A stretch of DNA of 64,000 nt. It comes from Procambarus clarkii. Its lineage: Eukaryota > Arthropoda > Malacostraca > Decapoda > Cambaridae. Made by a program: the position numbers and the translations under genes. The notes beneath the pieces were generated by a model. It made no database searches and was not told where the DNA came from. It worked only from the letters and a program-made list of their open reading frames with translations. Of this stretch, positions 43,373 through 55,210 are shown one piece after another. Position 1 is the stretch's first letter, and each line of letters begins with the position of its first letter. The stretch spans positions 16,990,984 to 17,054,983 of the forward strand of contig NC_091152.1 of NCBI RefSeq assembly GCF_040958095.1, given 5' to 3'.

Positions 43373-44926
43373 GGGTTTTACAAAATTTAGGAAAGGGACC
43401 AAGGACTGAACACGAGGAGAAATATTGGTAACAGTAACCAAAAGAGAATTTTGTAGGCGAGACCACCGGACAAGAAGAGCGAGGTGGTGAAAGGGAAACA
43501 GTTGAGATAAAATTCAAAGCACGACATAGGCGAGAGTGACGGTGCTGTAAGGCCCGCGCAAGATAGCGAAGACAGTAGCGGTCACAGCGGTCCTGGAGAG
43601 ACAGGAAGCCAGTGTCAACATACAAGCTGAGGGCGGGAGTCGAACGAAAGGCACCAGAGCTGAGGTGCAACCCAGTATGGTGCAAAGCATCAAGACGGCG
43701 AAGAGTAGAAGGAGAAGCAGACGAGTAAGCAGGACAACCATAATCGAGTTTAGACAGGACGAGAGAAAAATGTGGAGAGAGGAGCGGGCACCTATCTGCT
43801 CCCCAAGAAGTATGGGACAAAACCCAAGTAGTAGATGAAGGTAGATGAAGGACCTTAGAGCATTCAACTCGGAGGTAAGAGATATGGGGCGACCAAGACA
43901 AACGAGTGTCAAAGATTAACCCCAAAAGCTTAGCGGAATCTTTGTACTCAAGAGGATGACCATAAAGTGACAAAGAGGGACGAAGAACGACCAGTTTCCG
44001 AGTAGAAGTCATAACACAAGTTTTAGTAGCAGAGAACTTGAGGCCTTGATTGGTGGCCCAAGACGACACGGCATCAATCACAAGTTGAAGCCACCGTTGG
44101 AGGAAAGGCAAGTCATCACCTTGACAGCAGAGAATGAGATCAACATAAAGAGCGGGGAAAATGTTAGAGGGAAGGGAGGAATGAAGACCATTGAGGGCAA
44201 CCAGGAAAAAGAGTAGTGCTCAGAACACTACCCTGGGACACACCTTCGTATTGCTGAAAAGAGGCAGAGAGCAGTACCAAGCCGCACTCTAAAGGAACGA
44301 CAAGAGAGGGAGATTACCACGAAGGCCAAAACAACGGAGTTGGGACAGAATATGTTATCTCCAGGTGGTGTCATGCCTTTTCCAGGACAAAAAGAACAGC
44401 AACAATGGAGGTCTCCGCAGCAAAGGCAGTACGAATATAGACCTCCAAGTTCACGAGGACATCAGCCGTGCTGAGACACTCGCGAAAGTCCAATTGAGAC
44501 GGAGAAGTGGTGATAGCGTTCCAAGAACCACATCAGACGGACATTGACCATATGCTCAAAGTTTGCAGACACAACTCTTGAGAGCAATGGGGCGGAAGTC
44601 TTTAGGGGTTGACCCTGAGAATCAGACTTCTGAATAGGAAGAACAACCACCTGAAGCCAGTCCTCAGGGACTGACGACTTCCAGATATAGTTATAAACAC
44701 TCGGTAAATACTGAAATGTGCAGAGGGGGGAGATGGCGAAGCATCTCATAATGAATATCATCTGAGCCCGCTGCCGTAAAACCACATAGAGCAAAGACAG
44801 ACTGAAGTTCTGAGAGAGAAAGGATCATTATAGGGAAGCTGGAAAGAAGTGCAAAAGTCTAAGGGAAGAAGATTCAAGAAGGGGGCTTACGAGTAAGTAA
44901 AGAAGGAGGAAGATGCGAGCCGGCAG

Positions 44927-45283
44927 CCGTTCTCCAAACACAGATCCAAAAGTGATTCCATGCACCCGCCAAATCCCGTTTATGAATGAAAAAAAAGGTT
45001 TACACGCGACTCAACTGATTTCGTTTGAATACTGCCAGAACACTTCGCTTCACTGACGAATTTTGTTCGAAGCACAACACTGTAAATGCTTCACCCATGT
45101 ACTACAAATAATCGCCAACAGAGCTTAAACACCTAGCCTAATCTATGCCTACATGTGCACAATATACTATTATAATTAATATTTGAGAAAATTCCCATTT
45201 TGAATGAACAGGATATAAAAATTTATGAACGCGTCTGTGGGGTTGACCGCTGAATGTAATGGACTTGAGTCGAGGACGGGTTG
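44927..45283 (-). repeat. Left arm of a large inverted repeat
   Basis: CCAAACACAGATCCAAAAGT, AAGGTTTACACGCGACTCAA, CAGTGTTGTGCTTCGAACAA-type words (reverse view) and CGAGGACGGGTTG form the diverged reverse complement of 45884-46256. Confidence 0.8.
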
Positions 45284-45883
45284 GAGCCAAAGCCAACAGT
45301 CAAGAAATGAGTTCCCAGTTTGGTCGCGACCGACACCGGATCCACCACAATAGAACCACCGAGATGAAGGACTGGCGAAACATCTGGAACAAGCTTACCC
45401 GTTATCTTTAATTTTCTTCCAGATCAGGGGCAGTGGAGTGTCAGACGTAACAGTGGAAACTAAAAATCTCCAACCCTCACGGATGGGCCTACGGGCCACC
45501 GTGCTTGCCCTCCAAAACAAAAACGGGCGTTCTGCAGCGACGGTGTTTCTTCCTGGCTGCACGCTTACAGTGGACAGACCGAGCACAACCTGCGTTCCAC
45601 CAGGGAACGCACTTCCGCTCACCCCTGGAGCTAGAGCAAGGAACGGAGCGGAGCATAAAAAACAGTCATGAAAGAGGAGGGCTCTGGGGAGAGGCAGATC
45701 AGAGAAGTCGGAAAGAGTAGCACATAAGGTAAAGAGGTCCCAGCAAATTGCCACCTAGGGAAGGAGAGGAGGAGGGCGAAAAGAGAAGAATGTGACAAGG
45801 ATGGGGAAATGGTCACTTATGTAGGGCATCAAGAACCCACCAGGTGAAGTCCAAATACACTGTGTGCACACATTGTGCACCTG

Positions 45884-46256
45884 CAACCCGTCCTCGACTC
45901 AAGTCGATTACATTCAGCGGTCAACCCCACAGACGCATTCATAAATTTTTATATCCTGTTCATACAAAACAAATTTTCTCAAGTATAAATTAATATAATA
46001 TATTAGCATATTGTGTATATATAGGCATAGGATAGGTTAGGTGTTTAGGTTCTGTTGGCTATTATTTGTATTTGTAGTACGTGGGTGAAGCATTTACAGC
46101 GTTGTGGTTCGAACAAAATTCGTCAGTGAAGCATATGTTCCGGATATGTTCGAATGTCAGCAGTTGTGAGTCGTGTGTAAACCGCTTTTCATTTATAAAC
46201 AGGGGGTTTGGCGGGTGCATGGAATCACTTTTGGATCTTTGTTTGGAGGACGGGCT
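45884..46256 (+). repeat. Right arm of a large inverted repeat
   Basis: CAACCCGTCCTCGACTCAAG, TTCAGCGGTCAACCCCACAG, TTCGAACAAAATTCGTCAGT, TGTAAACCGCTTTTCATTTA and TTTGGAGGACGG pair with the left arm. A third, diverged copy is at 59990-60240. Unknown family, no coding signal. Confidence 0.8.
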
Positions 46257-47090
46257 GGCACCTGACAGGACCATGTCCAAATCTCCAGCACCTGCTGCAG
46301 CAGAGGCAAGGAGAGGGGACGTACTCCTGAACAGAGCATCTGTCACCAGCAAGAATGACTTAAAGAGGGAAGGGACCAATCAAACATGACCTTCACAACG
46401 CGAAGAGGCTAACGACGACGACGACCACGAGGGGGTCGAGTGAAAGTATCCACCTTGAGGACAGAATGGCCTTGGGCCTCAAGGATATTCGTAATATCCT
46501 CGTGGCAGTGTAAGTTACCTGTCACCAGTCGCAACATGGTGCGAGAGAATTGTGCCAATGCTGGCATTCAACTGGTCTTTTTTGAGATCCGAACAGGGGT
46601 GCCTTCAATGCAGGACACTGAAGCCAAGAGGGCAGCCGCTTCTTGAGAAGGGGCTGCAACAACAAAGGTACCAGTACGAGTGGGGTTAAAGGTGACCAAC
46701 GTCACCTTTAACAACGTCACAAGGTGCTTATGGAGAAATAAATCACGACGAGTAGGGTCAACATAACCAAGATCAAAACACTTGTCCACGTAGCAGGCCC
46801 AAACAAAATCTGGCAAGATTGGGAAGGAATCAAGCGCGAGCGAGTACGGAGGTGACGATGCCGTGCACCCCCAGTAAGAAAGGGGGCGCTGTTGTGACAA
46901 CTAGATTGAGACACGCCACGTGACGAGGTCACCACTGGGGGCTTGGGTCTCAACCCACAGAAGTGGGACGGAAGCACAGAGGTACTCGGTAGAGTCCGAG
47001 AAGGAACATGGTCAGGGCCCAAGGTAGCGGGGGCTACAGGGCCAGGTCGTCCAACTAACTCTGGGGCTTTGTTGCCCACCCCACGAGTCT

Positions 47091-47550
47091 GGGAAGTGAA
47101 AAAGATGGCGAATCATTGGCATAATAACGGGAAAAATTTATTCACGAATAAGCCCCCCATACCCACACTGGAGCCACAATTAAGGTATAGGATACCCAAC
47201 AATTGACAAGCCGGCCCCTCCCCCCACCCCAGGAGTGCATCGTGGGTATACGCCCTGCAATCGCCACCTTAAGAACCGTCAGTCTAAGGATCTGGTTCAG
47301 TAACGAGGGCAAGGATTGACACACGCGTCCCCCTCGCTCGCAACGTCGGGTACCACTGTTCTACGGCGGAGTGCCTCCCTGAACACCCGGGCGGCAAAAC
47401 AAAAGTCCGAAAGAATAATCATGAATGGCGAAGGTCGGCGGGAAATAGAGAAGGGGAGGAAAAATTAAACTTATGGAAGGGGAAAAAGCCATCTAGCACA
47501 ATTGTGTGGTCTCAAATCTGTAACAATTACAAATCTGTAAACTCAAATCT
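47091..47550. other. Unassigned stretch
   Basis: GC-rich in part (CCGGCCCCTCCCCCCACCCC at 47211-47230). Perhaps the 5' UTR of the LINE above, but nothing diagnostic. Confidence 0.4.
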
Positions 47551-47551
47551 C

Positions 47552-47730
47552 TGAATATGTTGGACATTAAGTCACTGCACATTCTCTCATGTGTATTATA
47601 CATATATAAAACGCTAAACTATAATGCCAATCCTGATCTCAAAAGCTTCATAGAAGGTTGTAACAGAACCCATGAGCACCACCAGAAATAAACACAGTTT
47701 TGATATTCCTAGAGTACGACTTAAGCATAC
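47552..47730 (+). mobile_element. LINE ORF2 C-terminal fragment, plus strand
   Basis: LNMLDIKSLHILSCVLYI-type reading, then NPDLKSFIEGCNRTHEHHQK and NKHSFDIPRVRLKH: the same subfamily as 6084-6575 in opposite orientation. One base difference shifts the frame at CACCAGAAA. Confidence 0.75.
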
Positions 47731-47789
47731 TGCAGTCATGAGACAGGACTGTCCCATGGAGCATCACCCCCCGGCAGCCGCTCACCAAG

Positions 47790-47945
47790 CCCCTCACGAC
47801 AACGGGCTGGAAAGGGAAGGAGGGTACACCGCTTCAAATGTGGGAACGAGAACCCAATTGGCTCGGGAACCTGTACATAAAATGATCTAGAGGCGGGACC
47901 AAAGACCCGAAGCTCTATCCCCCGCAAGCACAAACTGGTACACAG
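47790..47945 (+). mobile_element. LINE 3'-end-like fragment
   Basis: GAACCCAATTGGCTCGGGAA, AAATGATCTAGAGGCGGGAC and CAAAGACCCGAAGCTC resemble 63770-63850 (GAGCCCAGTAGGCTCAGGAA, GAGAGGCGAGATCAATGAGC, CGAAGCTCAAGACCCC). A different LINE family from its left neighbour. Confidence 0.5.
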
Positions 47946-47999
47946 ATTGGGGGGGTGGTTTGTCCTATAGGGCCCAGCCAGTTTCCCCCCCTACCCCCC

Positions 48000-48075
48000 A
48001 CCTGACGCACTTGTTCACCCAATAGTAAATAGGTACTTTTCAAGCTAGCTGCTACGGGCCGCTTCCTGGGGATTT
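48000..48075 (+). mobile_element. SINE body fragment
   Basis: GTTCACCCAATAGTAAATAG, GTACTTTTCAAGCTAGCTGC and GGGCCGCTTCCTGGGG match the middle of the 39395-39640 SINE. Confidence 0.6.
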
Positions 48076-48477
48076 GTGCGCATAATATGCAATACGAAGA
48101 AATTAGGTTCGGAATCGGAAATTAAACAACCGACGGTTAGAAAGGCAGGGTCCAAGAGCTAATCCTGCAAGCTCCATCCTGTAGAAGCAAAATATGCAAG
48201 AGAAACATGGAAGCAAGAGAGACTGGTATCGCTAGGTACCAGACGGCCAGAAACTGTACCGTGGAGTCCCTGTACCGCTAGACGGGCGAGTGACGGTACA
48301 TGGTTATGTTTACATGTAACCTGCCGCCCGTACTGCCACAGTGCGCCCCGAGGCTGCTGGAAGAGCAATGAAGGTTAGGAAGGAATGGTAGAGTTCCTGG
48401 CGTTATCGGCCATCATCGACCCGCTGTATGTTAAGAGTTTTTAACGTGACCTTGTTCCCCGGGAGAAAAACTAGTAT

Positions 48478-48782
48478 AAAATGAACAAATCGACAAGGGC
48501 CTTTATAAGGGTTCGAACCTACGCATGAAATGTTCCCAGACGCGCCCTAGTCAACTGTACCGCGACATTGTCAAAAGTTGACAAACCGAGTGCATGGGGG
48601 AATTTTGAGAAACCTCAATTAGGCGTCCGAGAAGCTTTAGGATCCTTGTGGTTGCAGAAGCGCGCCAGGTGGCAATTCGTTTGAGCACCCCGTGGTACAG
48701 TTGACCAGGGCGCGTCTGGGAATATCCAGTGCGTAGATTCGAACCCTCAAGGCCCTTGTAGAGGTGTTCATTTGATTTACAC
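48478..48782. repeat. Inverted pair of a tRNA-SINE-like repeat
   Basis: Plus arm 48478-48567 (AAATGAACAAATCGACAAGG, AAGGGTTCGAACCTACGC, GACGCGCCCTAGTCAACTGT). The minus arm 48688-48782 is its diverged reverse complement (ACAGTTGACCAGGGCGCGTC, GTAGATTCGAACCCTCAAGG, GTTCATTTGATTT). Each contains a B-box-like GGTTCGAAnCT. Confidence 0.75.
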
Positions 48783-48799
48783 ACAAGTCACAATAGCGT

Positions 48800-51000
48800 G
48801 GTACAAGTGGGCACATTCGGAAAACAAAAATTTGGTGCATTTGGGTCATGCTCCTAATGGTCATGCTCCTAGCTTCGACCACTAATGGTAATGGAACATT
48901 CATAATGTCTAACAACTTGTCAAATAAACAAACATTCTTTTAACCACTTTAATTCCAAGTGTGAGAAAGTCTAAATAATGTTCTGGCACTTTTGTTATAC
49001 ATTTATGTCGAAGGTGCCCGACAGAGCAGCTCAAGGCGCTCATATGTAACACTTATATTACATTTGTAAAACTAGCATCTAATGTAATTTATTCTACCAA
49101 TTAAAAAATACAATTTAGTTTAACAGCACAACTTTCAAATCTACTCGAGAATGGTCCAGGACGGACCGAAACGTCGTCGTCCCTTCACCTAGTTGTGTAG
49201 TCTGGTCAAACAACTTTCAAAATTCTTAAACATTTCACATTATATTACTCTATAGAGATTTAACACTTAGATTTGCAGATTTTCACAAGTCGAGCCGACA
49301 TACTTTACTATAGTATAATATCTACCAGCATCCATCAGTAAATTAAGTCTTTTCAGTCATAACTAACAATGATAAAGAATTTATGTTTAAGTAAACAATT
49401 GTCTTAAAAACGTAGACCTGCTGGCTACATGCCGGCTGTCAATGCTACAGAGCCTATGATGTTTACATTCTAATTCAATTCATATCAACACTATCCCGGG
49501 CAGCAATGTGTAGCAATTACAAAAGTATATCCTACAATGCTTTCCAAACCATGACAATCAGTGCAAGAAATACATTGTCTGGTCACAAGAAACTCTTGAG
49601 GCCATATAGAGGTCACTTATGTGGCCTCTTTCCTCCTTGAGGGCCTAGAAGAGTGGCTCTAGTCCTATCAACTGCCCCTGGAATTATCAGTACACTTAGT
49701 TCCCCTCTAAACCCCTTCACACTTCTAGAAGTCAATGGCGGGTGGAGGGACAAGGAGGCTTATTAAAAAACATTAAAATTTAATATCCCTATGGGTTCAG
49801 TTCACAATAAAATGACTAATAAAATACTAATAAAATGATTTGCTCGAGCTCAATTAAAATATAGTTTCATTTGTGATATGTCATTATTGGAGAACCTGCA
49901 ACAATAAAACTGAAGTTGATAAAACTGACTATGGTGTCTAGCTAGTTCCCCCCCCGCCAAATGCTTCTCGTCCGAGCTAACCATATTTTCATAGCAAATA
50001 TTTTGCTTGCTCCAAACAATAAAAGAAAACCATGTTTTGACAGGCATGACGTTCTCTGGTGCCACAGACTTTGCCAACTTCATCCTGTAAGTCCAGGTGA
50101 CCATCTGAAGGCCTCACAGCAACAGTTCTCCCACAGACGGACCACGTTACAGGCTGAAACATTCAATTGGGATTAATGATATTTAAACGACAAATACTCA
50201 TGATGTAGCTTCTTATCGTTAAAAGGAGGGGGGGGGGGGGCCAAGGCAACCCACTATTGTGTTTTGAAAAGGACGGGGGGGGGGGAGGGGGAGGGGGGGT
50301 GTTACACAACATATCTAAGCCTAGAGAGCCCCTATCCACGAATTGACAATATATCCGGTCAAGTTTACTTTATCTGTGGACCTGGGGCAAGTGTGAAGTA
50401 AAAACATTGGTTAATGCAACACTAATACAAGCAAGTAAAAGAAAACAATTCAAAAGGCACCAAGCCAGGGAGACTCACCATCAGGGTTGGAGAATATTCA
50501 AGATATTCTCGCTAAATCACCGAGGATGCCAATTCAAGAACAAGAGTACACGAGATATATCCAATTTATCTCACTCAAAAAATTCCATCGAGGGATAAAT
50601 TAGAGGGGAAAAAAAATTCCTAAAAACTGCACATTCAACAAGGATGGGCACACTTAAATGTCTAAACTGCACTGTCACACTTATGGTGGATGACTGTAGA
50701 AGCGCTGCACTCTATACTCATGCCTTCAAGCACTTACGTTGAATAATTTGCTCGGCTACGTGGTCTAATTGTGTATGTGTCACGATGAAAATACCCTCCC
50801 TGATTTACAGGAGTACCTTGTTGACCAAATACCAGTTACAATTAATTACGCCCCGAATGGCACTAGCCTTCTTCCTACTTAAATCAGTTATCGAATCTTG
50901 TCCCCGTGGAATTTCGCACTCTCCTATAACAAATTCTGTGAATTCCAGTTTGCTCCGTCCCTCTGCAGTTTTACAGCGGTGTGCTCTAACGGCATCAACT
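48800..51000. other. Intergenic region, one foldback arm, poly-G tracts
   Basis: AT-rich with G-runs at 50227-50240 and 50276-50299. No recognised coding content; ORFs of 60-90 codons show no domain. A foldback arm lies at 49139-49212. Confidence 0.45.
49139..49212 (+). repeat. Single arm of the GAAACGTCGTCG foldback family
   Basis: CTCGAGAATGGTCCAGGACG, GACCGAAACGTCGTCGTCCC, then TTGTGTAGTCTGGTCAAAC; the inverse arm is missing. Confidence 0.8.
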
Positions 51001-51009
51001 GCACTGCAT

Positions 51010-52460
51010 CTTACTTGGTTCTCCTTTTCAATATTTAATGAATACCTAACCGTATTTGGGAGACGTCCCAGAGGACTGGCTCGAGGCAGCCATTCTCTGG
51101 CTCGAGGCAGCTGTAAAGACCTTTGTTCTTTTTGACCTGGAAAAGTCTTGGCACCATTGAGAACATTTTCTCTACATTCTTTGGCCTTCGTGGCACACTC
51201 CCACTTTTCAACTCTTGTAATTCGTTTAAAATGAGAGTTGGTGCCATTTTCTCTAACATTAATGTTTACCTCAAGGTAGTTTTTTGTGCACTGGCATTTC
51301 TCTGCTTTATGTTGATCTAATTTGTCGCGGTGACGACCCAGCTTTCCTCCGACACCAGTTCCAGCTTATGATTTGGCCGTGTCGCCCTTAACCACGATTC
51401 ATGGCAGAGTTTTCTGCGACTAAGACTTGTGCTTAGACTCAGAAGCAGGTCGTTCTTCGACCCACATTGACGTTTTATAGCAATCTAATTCACCATAAGA
51501 ATCAACTTTTGGGGTCGAATTTTAACACTAATTTGTCCGTCTCCCCATAAAGCTCAAAGATATAATCCTTTAAGGCCCTTGCCCTAGTCTTGACCCCCCC
51601 CCCTACCTCTGGGGTTGTCAAGTTATATGCACATTCCTATTTCAGCTGCCCCCTCGTGCAGTCTAAACTATTGTGGCTGCCCCTTCCACTGCCTTTCCTT
51701 GAACCCTTCGTCTTTATGCTCTAAACTATAGAGTTGTGCCTCGGCTCTGGTGGCTCTTTTCCCGCCCGGATATTTTATGTTTATTTTTTTGATTGCTGCC
51801 GCCGGAGGAGGCGGCTAGTTTATTGTGCACCCCATACCCATCTTACGAGCGGTAGCGCAAAAAGCATTGCAGAGGGTACAAAAGGTCTTTATCAGACCTC
51901 GTCTTAGATTATTACATAAACAGTTTCATCTATCCTTCACACCTTACAGCTTTTATATTGAAACCGGCTTCCTGGCTCTACAGGATCATTGTGATCGTTA
52001 CTACCTTCAACTATTTTTCACTCCCTTTAACTTCCTCACTCTTGCTTATGCCCTGAGCGAGCTTCTAGCTCACCATTTTATGGTCTGGAAGGATGTTATG
52101 CTTGTACGACTTCCTGTCGGTTCATGTTTGCAATGTCATTTCTTCGTTCCATCCTTGTTCCCATGGGGGATTACACTTTTTAAAGATCTTTACCCTCGTT
52201 GTAAAGGCTTGCAACCCTCCTACTCTTATTACTTTGAGCGCGCCTACACTCCATTGCCATATTCACAGTGGGTCCAAGTCTGCTGACTGTAGGTCACTCA
52301 ATTGGTACCCTGACCATTACCCAGCCAATCAACCCTCAATGACTACCCAGATTTCTACCTAGTCAACCCTCAATATGAAATTGTTGGCAGGGTTGTTCGT
52401 CTGTAGTTACAGGAAATTAACTACATTCTCTTTAAAAGGTAATCTGTCCATGTCTGCCTT
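51010..52460 (+). mobile_element. Heavily decayed I/Jockey-like LINE RT, plus strand
   Basis: Scattered matches in shifting frames: FFDLEK (about 51126), SEAGRSSTH/KQVVLRPTLTFY (about 51450), SNPLHHKNQLLGSNFNTNL-like words, then an open stretch 51825-52286 with VAQKALQRVQKVFIRP, TPYSFYIETGFLALQDHCDR. This parallels LSLYVDTGFLSLQDRCDR of the minus LINE at 43.6 kb, so it is the same family in opposite orientation. Several stops and shifts. Confidence 0.65.
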
Positions 52461-52559
52461 CAACACCATAACAGACTTCAGAAACCGTTTAGGCTAGGTT
52501 ATGTGACGACTATACATGTTTAACTCTGGCCGCGGTGCTCCTTAAGGAGGATAGGGGGC

Positions 52560-55210
52560 CAAAAGGGGCAGTTAAGAACAAGGGTAACTGAAGAAGGCCT
52601 ATTGGCCCATACGAGGTAGCTCTTAGAACCACCCAATCCCACTCTTGTATCCACCCCTCACTTGAAACAATCAAGGGACCCCACCTCTACGTTACACGGT
52701 AATTGGTTCCACAAAACCGTTACCGAACCAATATTTATTCAGGTCTAAATCTGGAAACTTATCCAATTTATACCCATTGTTTGGTGTTCTGTTCTGTTGA
52801 TACCGTTTTAGATTTGGCTACTCTAAACGAAATGTCCATGTAGCACGGGCTATGGTGAGCCCGTAAGAGTTAATACTTTTAATACCCTATTAATATCCTG
52901 TGTTATATCCATTCATTCACCTTTACACCTATCATGTCACCCCCTAACTTTGCCTTTCCAGCGAAAGTAATTTAACCTTTGTCAATCTTCCTTCATATGA
53001 CGGGGTTCTAAATTGCGGGATTAACTAGCCTTTTACGCTGGACGCGTTCTGGTGAATTTATATCAGTTCTATAGTACGGCGACCAAAACTGAACTGCATA
53101 ATCTAAATGGGGCCTAACCAGAGCAAGATAATCTAAATGGGGCCTAACCAGAGCAAGATAATCTAAATGGGGCCTAACCAGAGCAAGATAATCTAAATGG
53201 GGCCTAACCAGAGCAAGATAATCTAAATGGGGCCTAACCAGAGCAAGATAATCTAAATGGGGCCTAACCAGAGCAAGATAATCTAAATGGGGCCTAACCA
53301 GAGCAAGATAATCTAAATGGGGCCTAACCAGAGCAAGATAATCTAAATGGGGCCTAACCAGAGCAAGATAATCTAAATGGGGCCTAACCAGAGCAAGATA
53401 ATCTAAATGGGGCCTAACCAGAGCAAGATAATCTAAATGGGGCCTAACCAGAGCAAGATAATCTAAATGGGGCCTAACCAGAGCAAGATAATCTAAATGG
53501 GGCCTAACCAGAGCAAGATAATCTAAATGGGGCCTAACCAGAGCAAGATAATCTAAATGGGGCCTAACCAGAGCAAGATAATCTAAATGGGGCCTAACCA
53601 GAGCAAGATAATCTAAATGGGGCCTAACCAGAGCAAGATAATCTAAATGGGGCCTAACCAGAGCAAGATAATCTAAATGGGGCCTAACCAGAGCAAGATA
53701 ATCTAAATGGGGCCTAACCAGAGCAAGATAATCTAAATGGGGCCTAACCAGAGCAAGATAATCTAAATGGGGCCTAACCAGAGCAAGATAATCTAAATGG
53801 GGCCTAACCAGAGCAAGATAATCTAAATGGGGCCTAACCAGAGCAAGATAATCTAAATGGGGCCTAACCAGAGCAAGATAATCTAAATGGGGCCTAACCA
53901 GAGCAAGATAATCTAAATGGGGCCTAACCAGAGCAAGATAATCTAAATGGGGCCTAACCAGAGCAAGATAATCTAAATGGGGCCTAACCAGAGCAAGATA
54001 ATCTAAATGGGGCCTAACCAGAGCAAGATAATCTAAATGGGGCCTAACCAGAGCAAGATAATCTAAATGGGGCCTAACCAGAGCAAGATAATCTAAATGG
54101 GGCCTAACCAGAGCAAGATAATCTAAATGGGGCCTAACCAGAGCAAGATAATCTAAATGGGGCCTAACCAGAGCAAGATAATCTAAATGGGGCCTAACCA
54201 GAGCAAGATAATCTAAATGGGGCCTAACCAGAGCAAGATAATCTAAATGGGGCCTAACCAGAGCAAGATAATCTAAATGGGGCCTAACCAGAGCAAGATA
54301 ATCTAAATGGGGCCTAACCAGAGCAAGATAATCTAAATGGGGCCTAACCAGAGCAAGATAATCTAAATGGGGCCTAACCAGAGCAAGATAATCTAAATGG
54401 GGCCTAACCAGAGCAAGATAATCTAAATGGGGCCTAACCAGAGCAAGATAATCTAAATGGGGCCTAACCAGAGCAAGATAATCTAAATGGGGCCTAACCA
54501 GAGCAAGATAATCTAAATGGGGCCTAACCAGAGCAAGATAATCTAAATGGGGCCTAACCAGAGCAAGATAATCTAAATGGGGCCTAACCAGAGCAAGATA
54601 ATCTAAATGGGGCCTAACCAGAGCAAGATAATCTAAATGGGGCCTAACCAGAGCAAGATAATCTAAATGGGGCCTAACCAGAGCAAGATAATCTAAATGG
54701 GGCCTAACCAGAGCAAGATAATCTAAATGGGGCCTAACCAGAGCAAGATAATCTAAATGGGGCCTAACCAGAGCAAGATAATCTAAATGGGGCCTAACCA
54801 GAGCAAGATAATCTAAATGGGGCCTAACCAGAGCAAGATAATCTAAATGGGGCCTAACCAGAGCAAGATAATCTAAATGGGGCCTAACCAGAGCAAGATA
54901 ATCTAAATGGGGCCTAACCAGAGCAAGATACAGCTCAAGAACACCTAGCATCATAATGATCAATAAATCCCAGTGTCCTATTTGCCTTATTACGAACATT
55001 TATGCATCGATTTCCTAGTTTTAAAGTCTTAATCATAACTCCCAGATACCCTTTTCAATCCAACTTTTGCAATCTCTACACCATCTAGCTCTTATCTTTT
55101 ATCTACATTATAAGCCTTAAAACCTTACATTTGTCAGCATTTAACGGCACCTGCCAATCTTTTGACTATTTCAAAACCCTATTTAGATAGTCTTTAAGGG
55201 ATAGAGAGTT
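52560..55210 (-). mobile_element. LINE ORF2 remnant (VRPHLDYAVQFW type) with 3' tail
   Basis: Minus strand: DWQVPLNADKCKVL (about 55170), GVMIKTLKLGNRCINVRNKA, NRTLGF (about 54970-55020), then LYLALVRPHLDY, AVQFWSPYYRTDINSPERVQ (53030-53100). The 3' part (52560-52680) has GGCCAATAGGCCTTCTTCAG-type sequence and ends near TTGTTCTTAACTGCC. It is the RT thumb and connection region of a CR1/L2/Jockey-type LINE. A frameshift precedes LYLALV. The minisatellite 53101-54930 has grown inside it. Confidence 0.8.
53101..54930 (-). repeat. 30-bp perfect tandem repeat, 61 copies, in frame with LINE ORF2
   Basis: 61 consecutive copies of ATCTAAATGGGGCCTAACCA plus GAGCAAGATA; I saw no substitution or indel in any copy. 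On the minus strand each copy encodes LALVRPHLDY, so the frame 53008-54999 stays open for 663 codons. The single-copy sequence (LVRPHLDYAVQFWSP) is a normal LINE motif, so the array arose from within the LINE. Confidence 0.97.

Larger units (their letters stand above)
42900..47090 (-). mobile_element. Long decayed I/Jockey-like LINE, ORF1 to RNase H
   Basis: On the minus strand, from high to low coordinates: an ORF1-like segment (46568-46900: ILPDFVWACYVDKCFDLGYV, DPTRRDLFLHKHLVTLLK); endonuclease-to-RT linker (45300-45760, HRRCRTP region and SDTPLPLIWKKIK); RT start (44462-44800: LPSVYNYIWKSSVPEDWLQV, VVLPIQKS, MVNVRLMWFLE); RT end (43380-44200: SVLSTTLFLVALNGL, TNQGLKFSATKTCVM, GLIFDTRLSW, LDYGCPAYSSAS, SLYVDTGFLSLQDRCDRY); RNase H start (42905-43110: FTAELYTIQYAL). 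The catalytic YVDD reads YVDL at 44136-44147. Stops and shifts abound. SINE and foldback-like insertions split it. Confidence 0.75.

Noticed and set aside
53101-54930. 663-codon protein as a genuine host gene
   Set aside because: The repeated decapeptide is a LINE motif, the ends are LINE sequence in shifted frames, and there is no start context or splice support.
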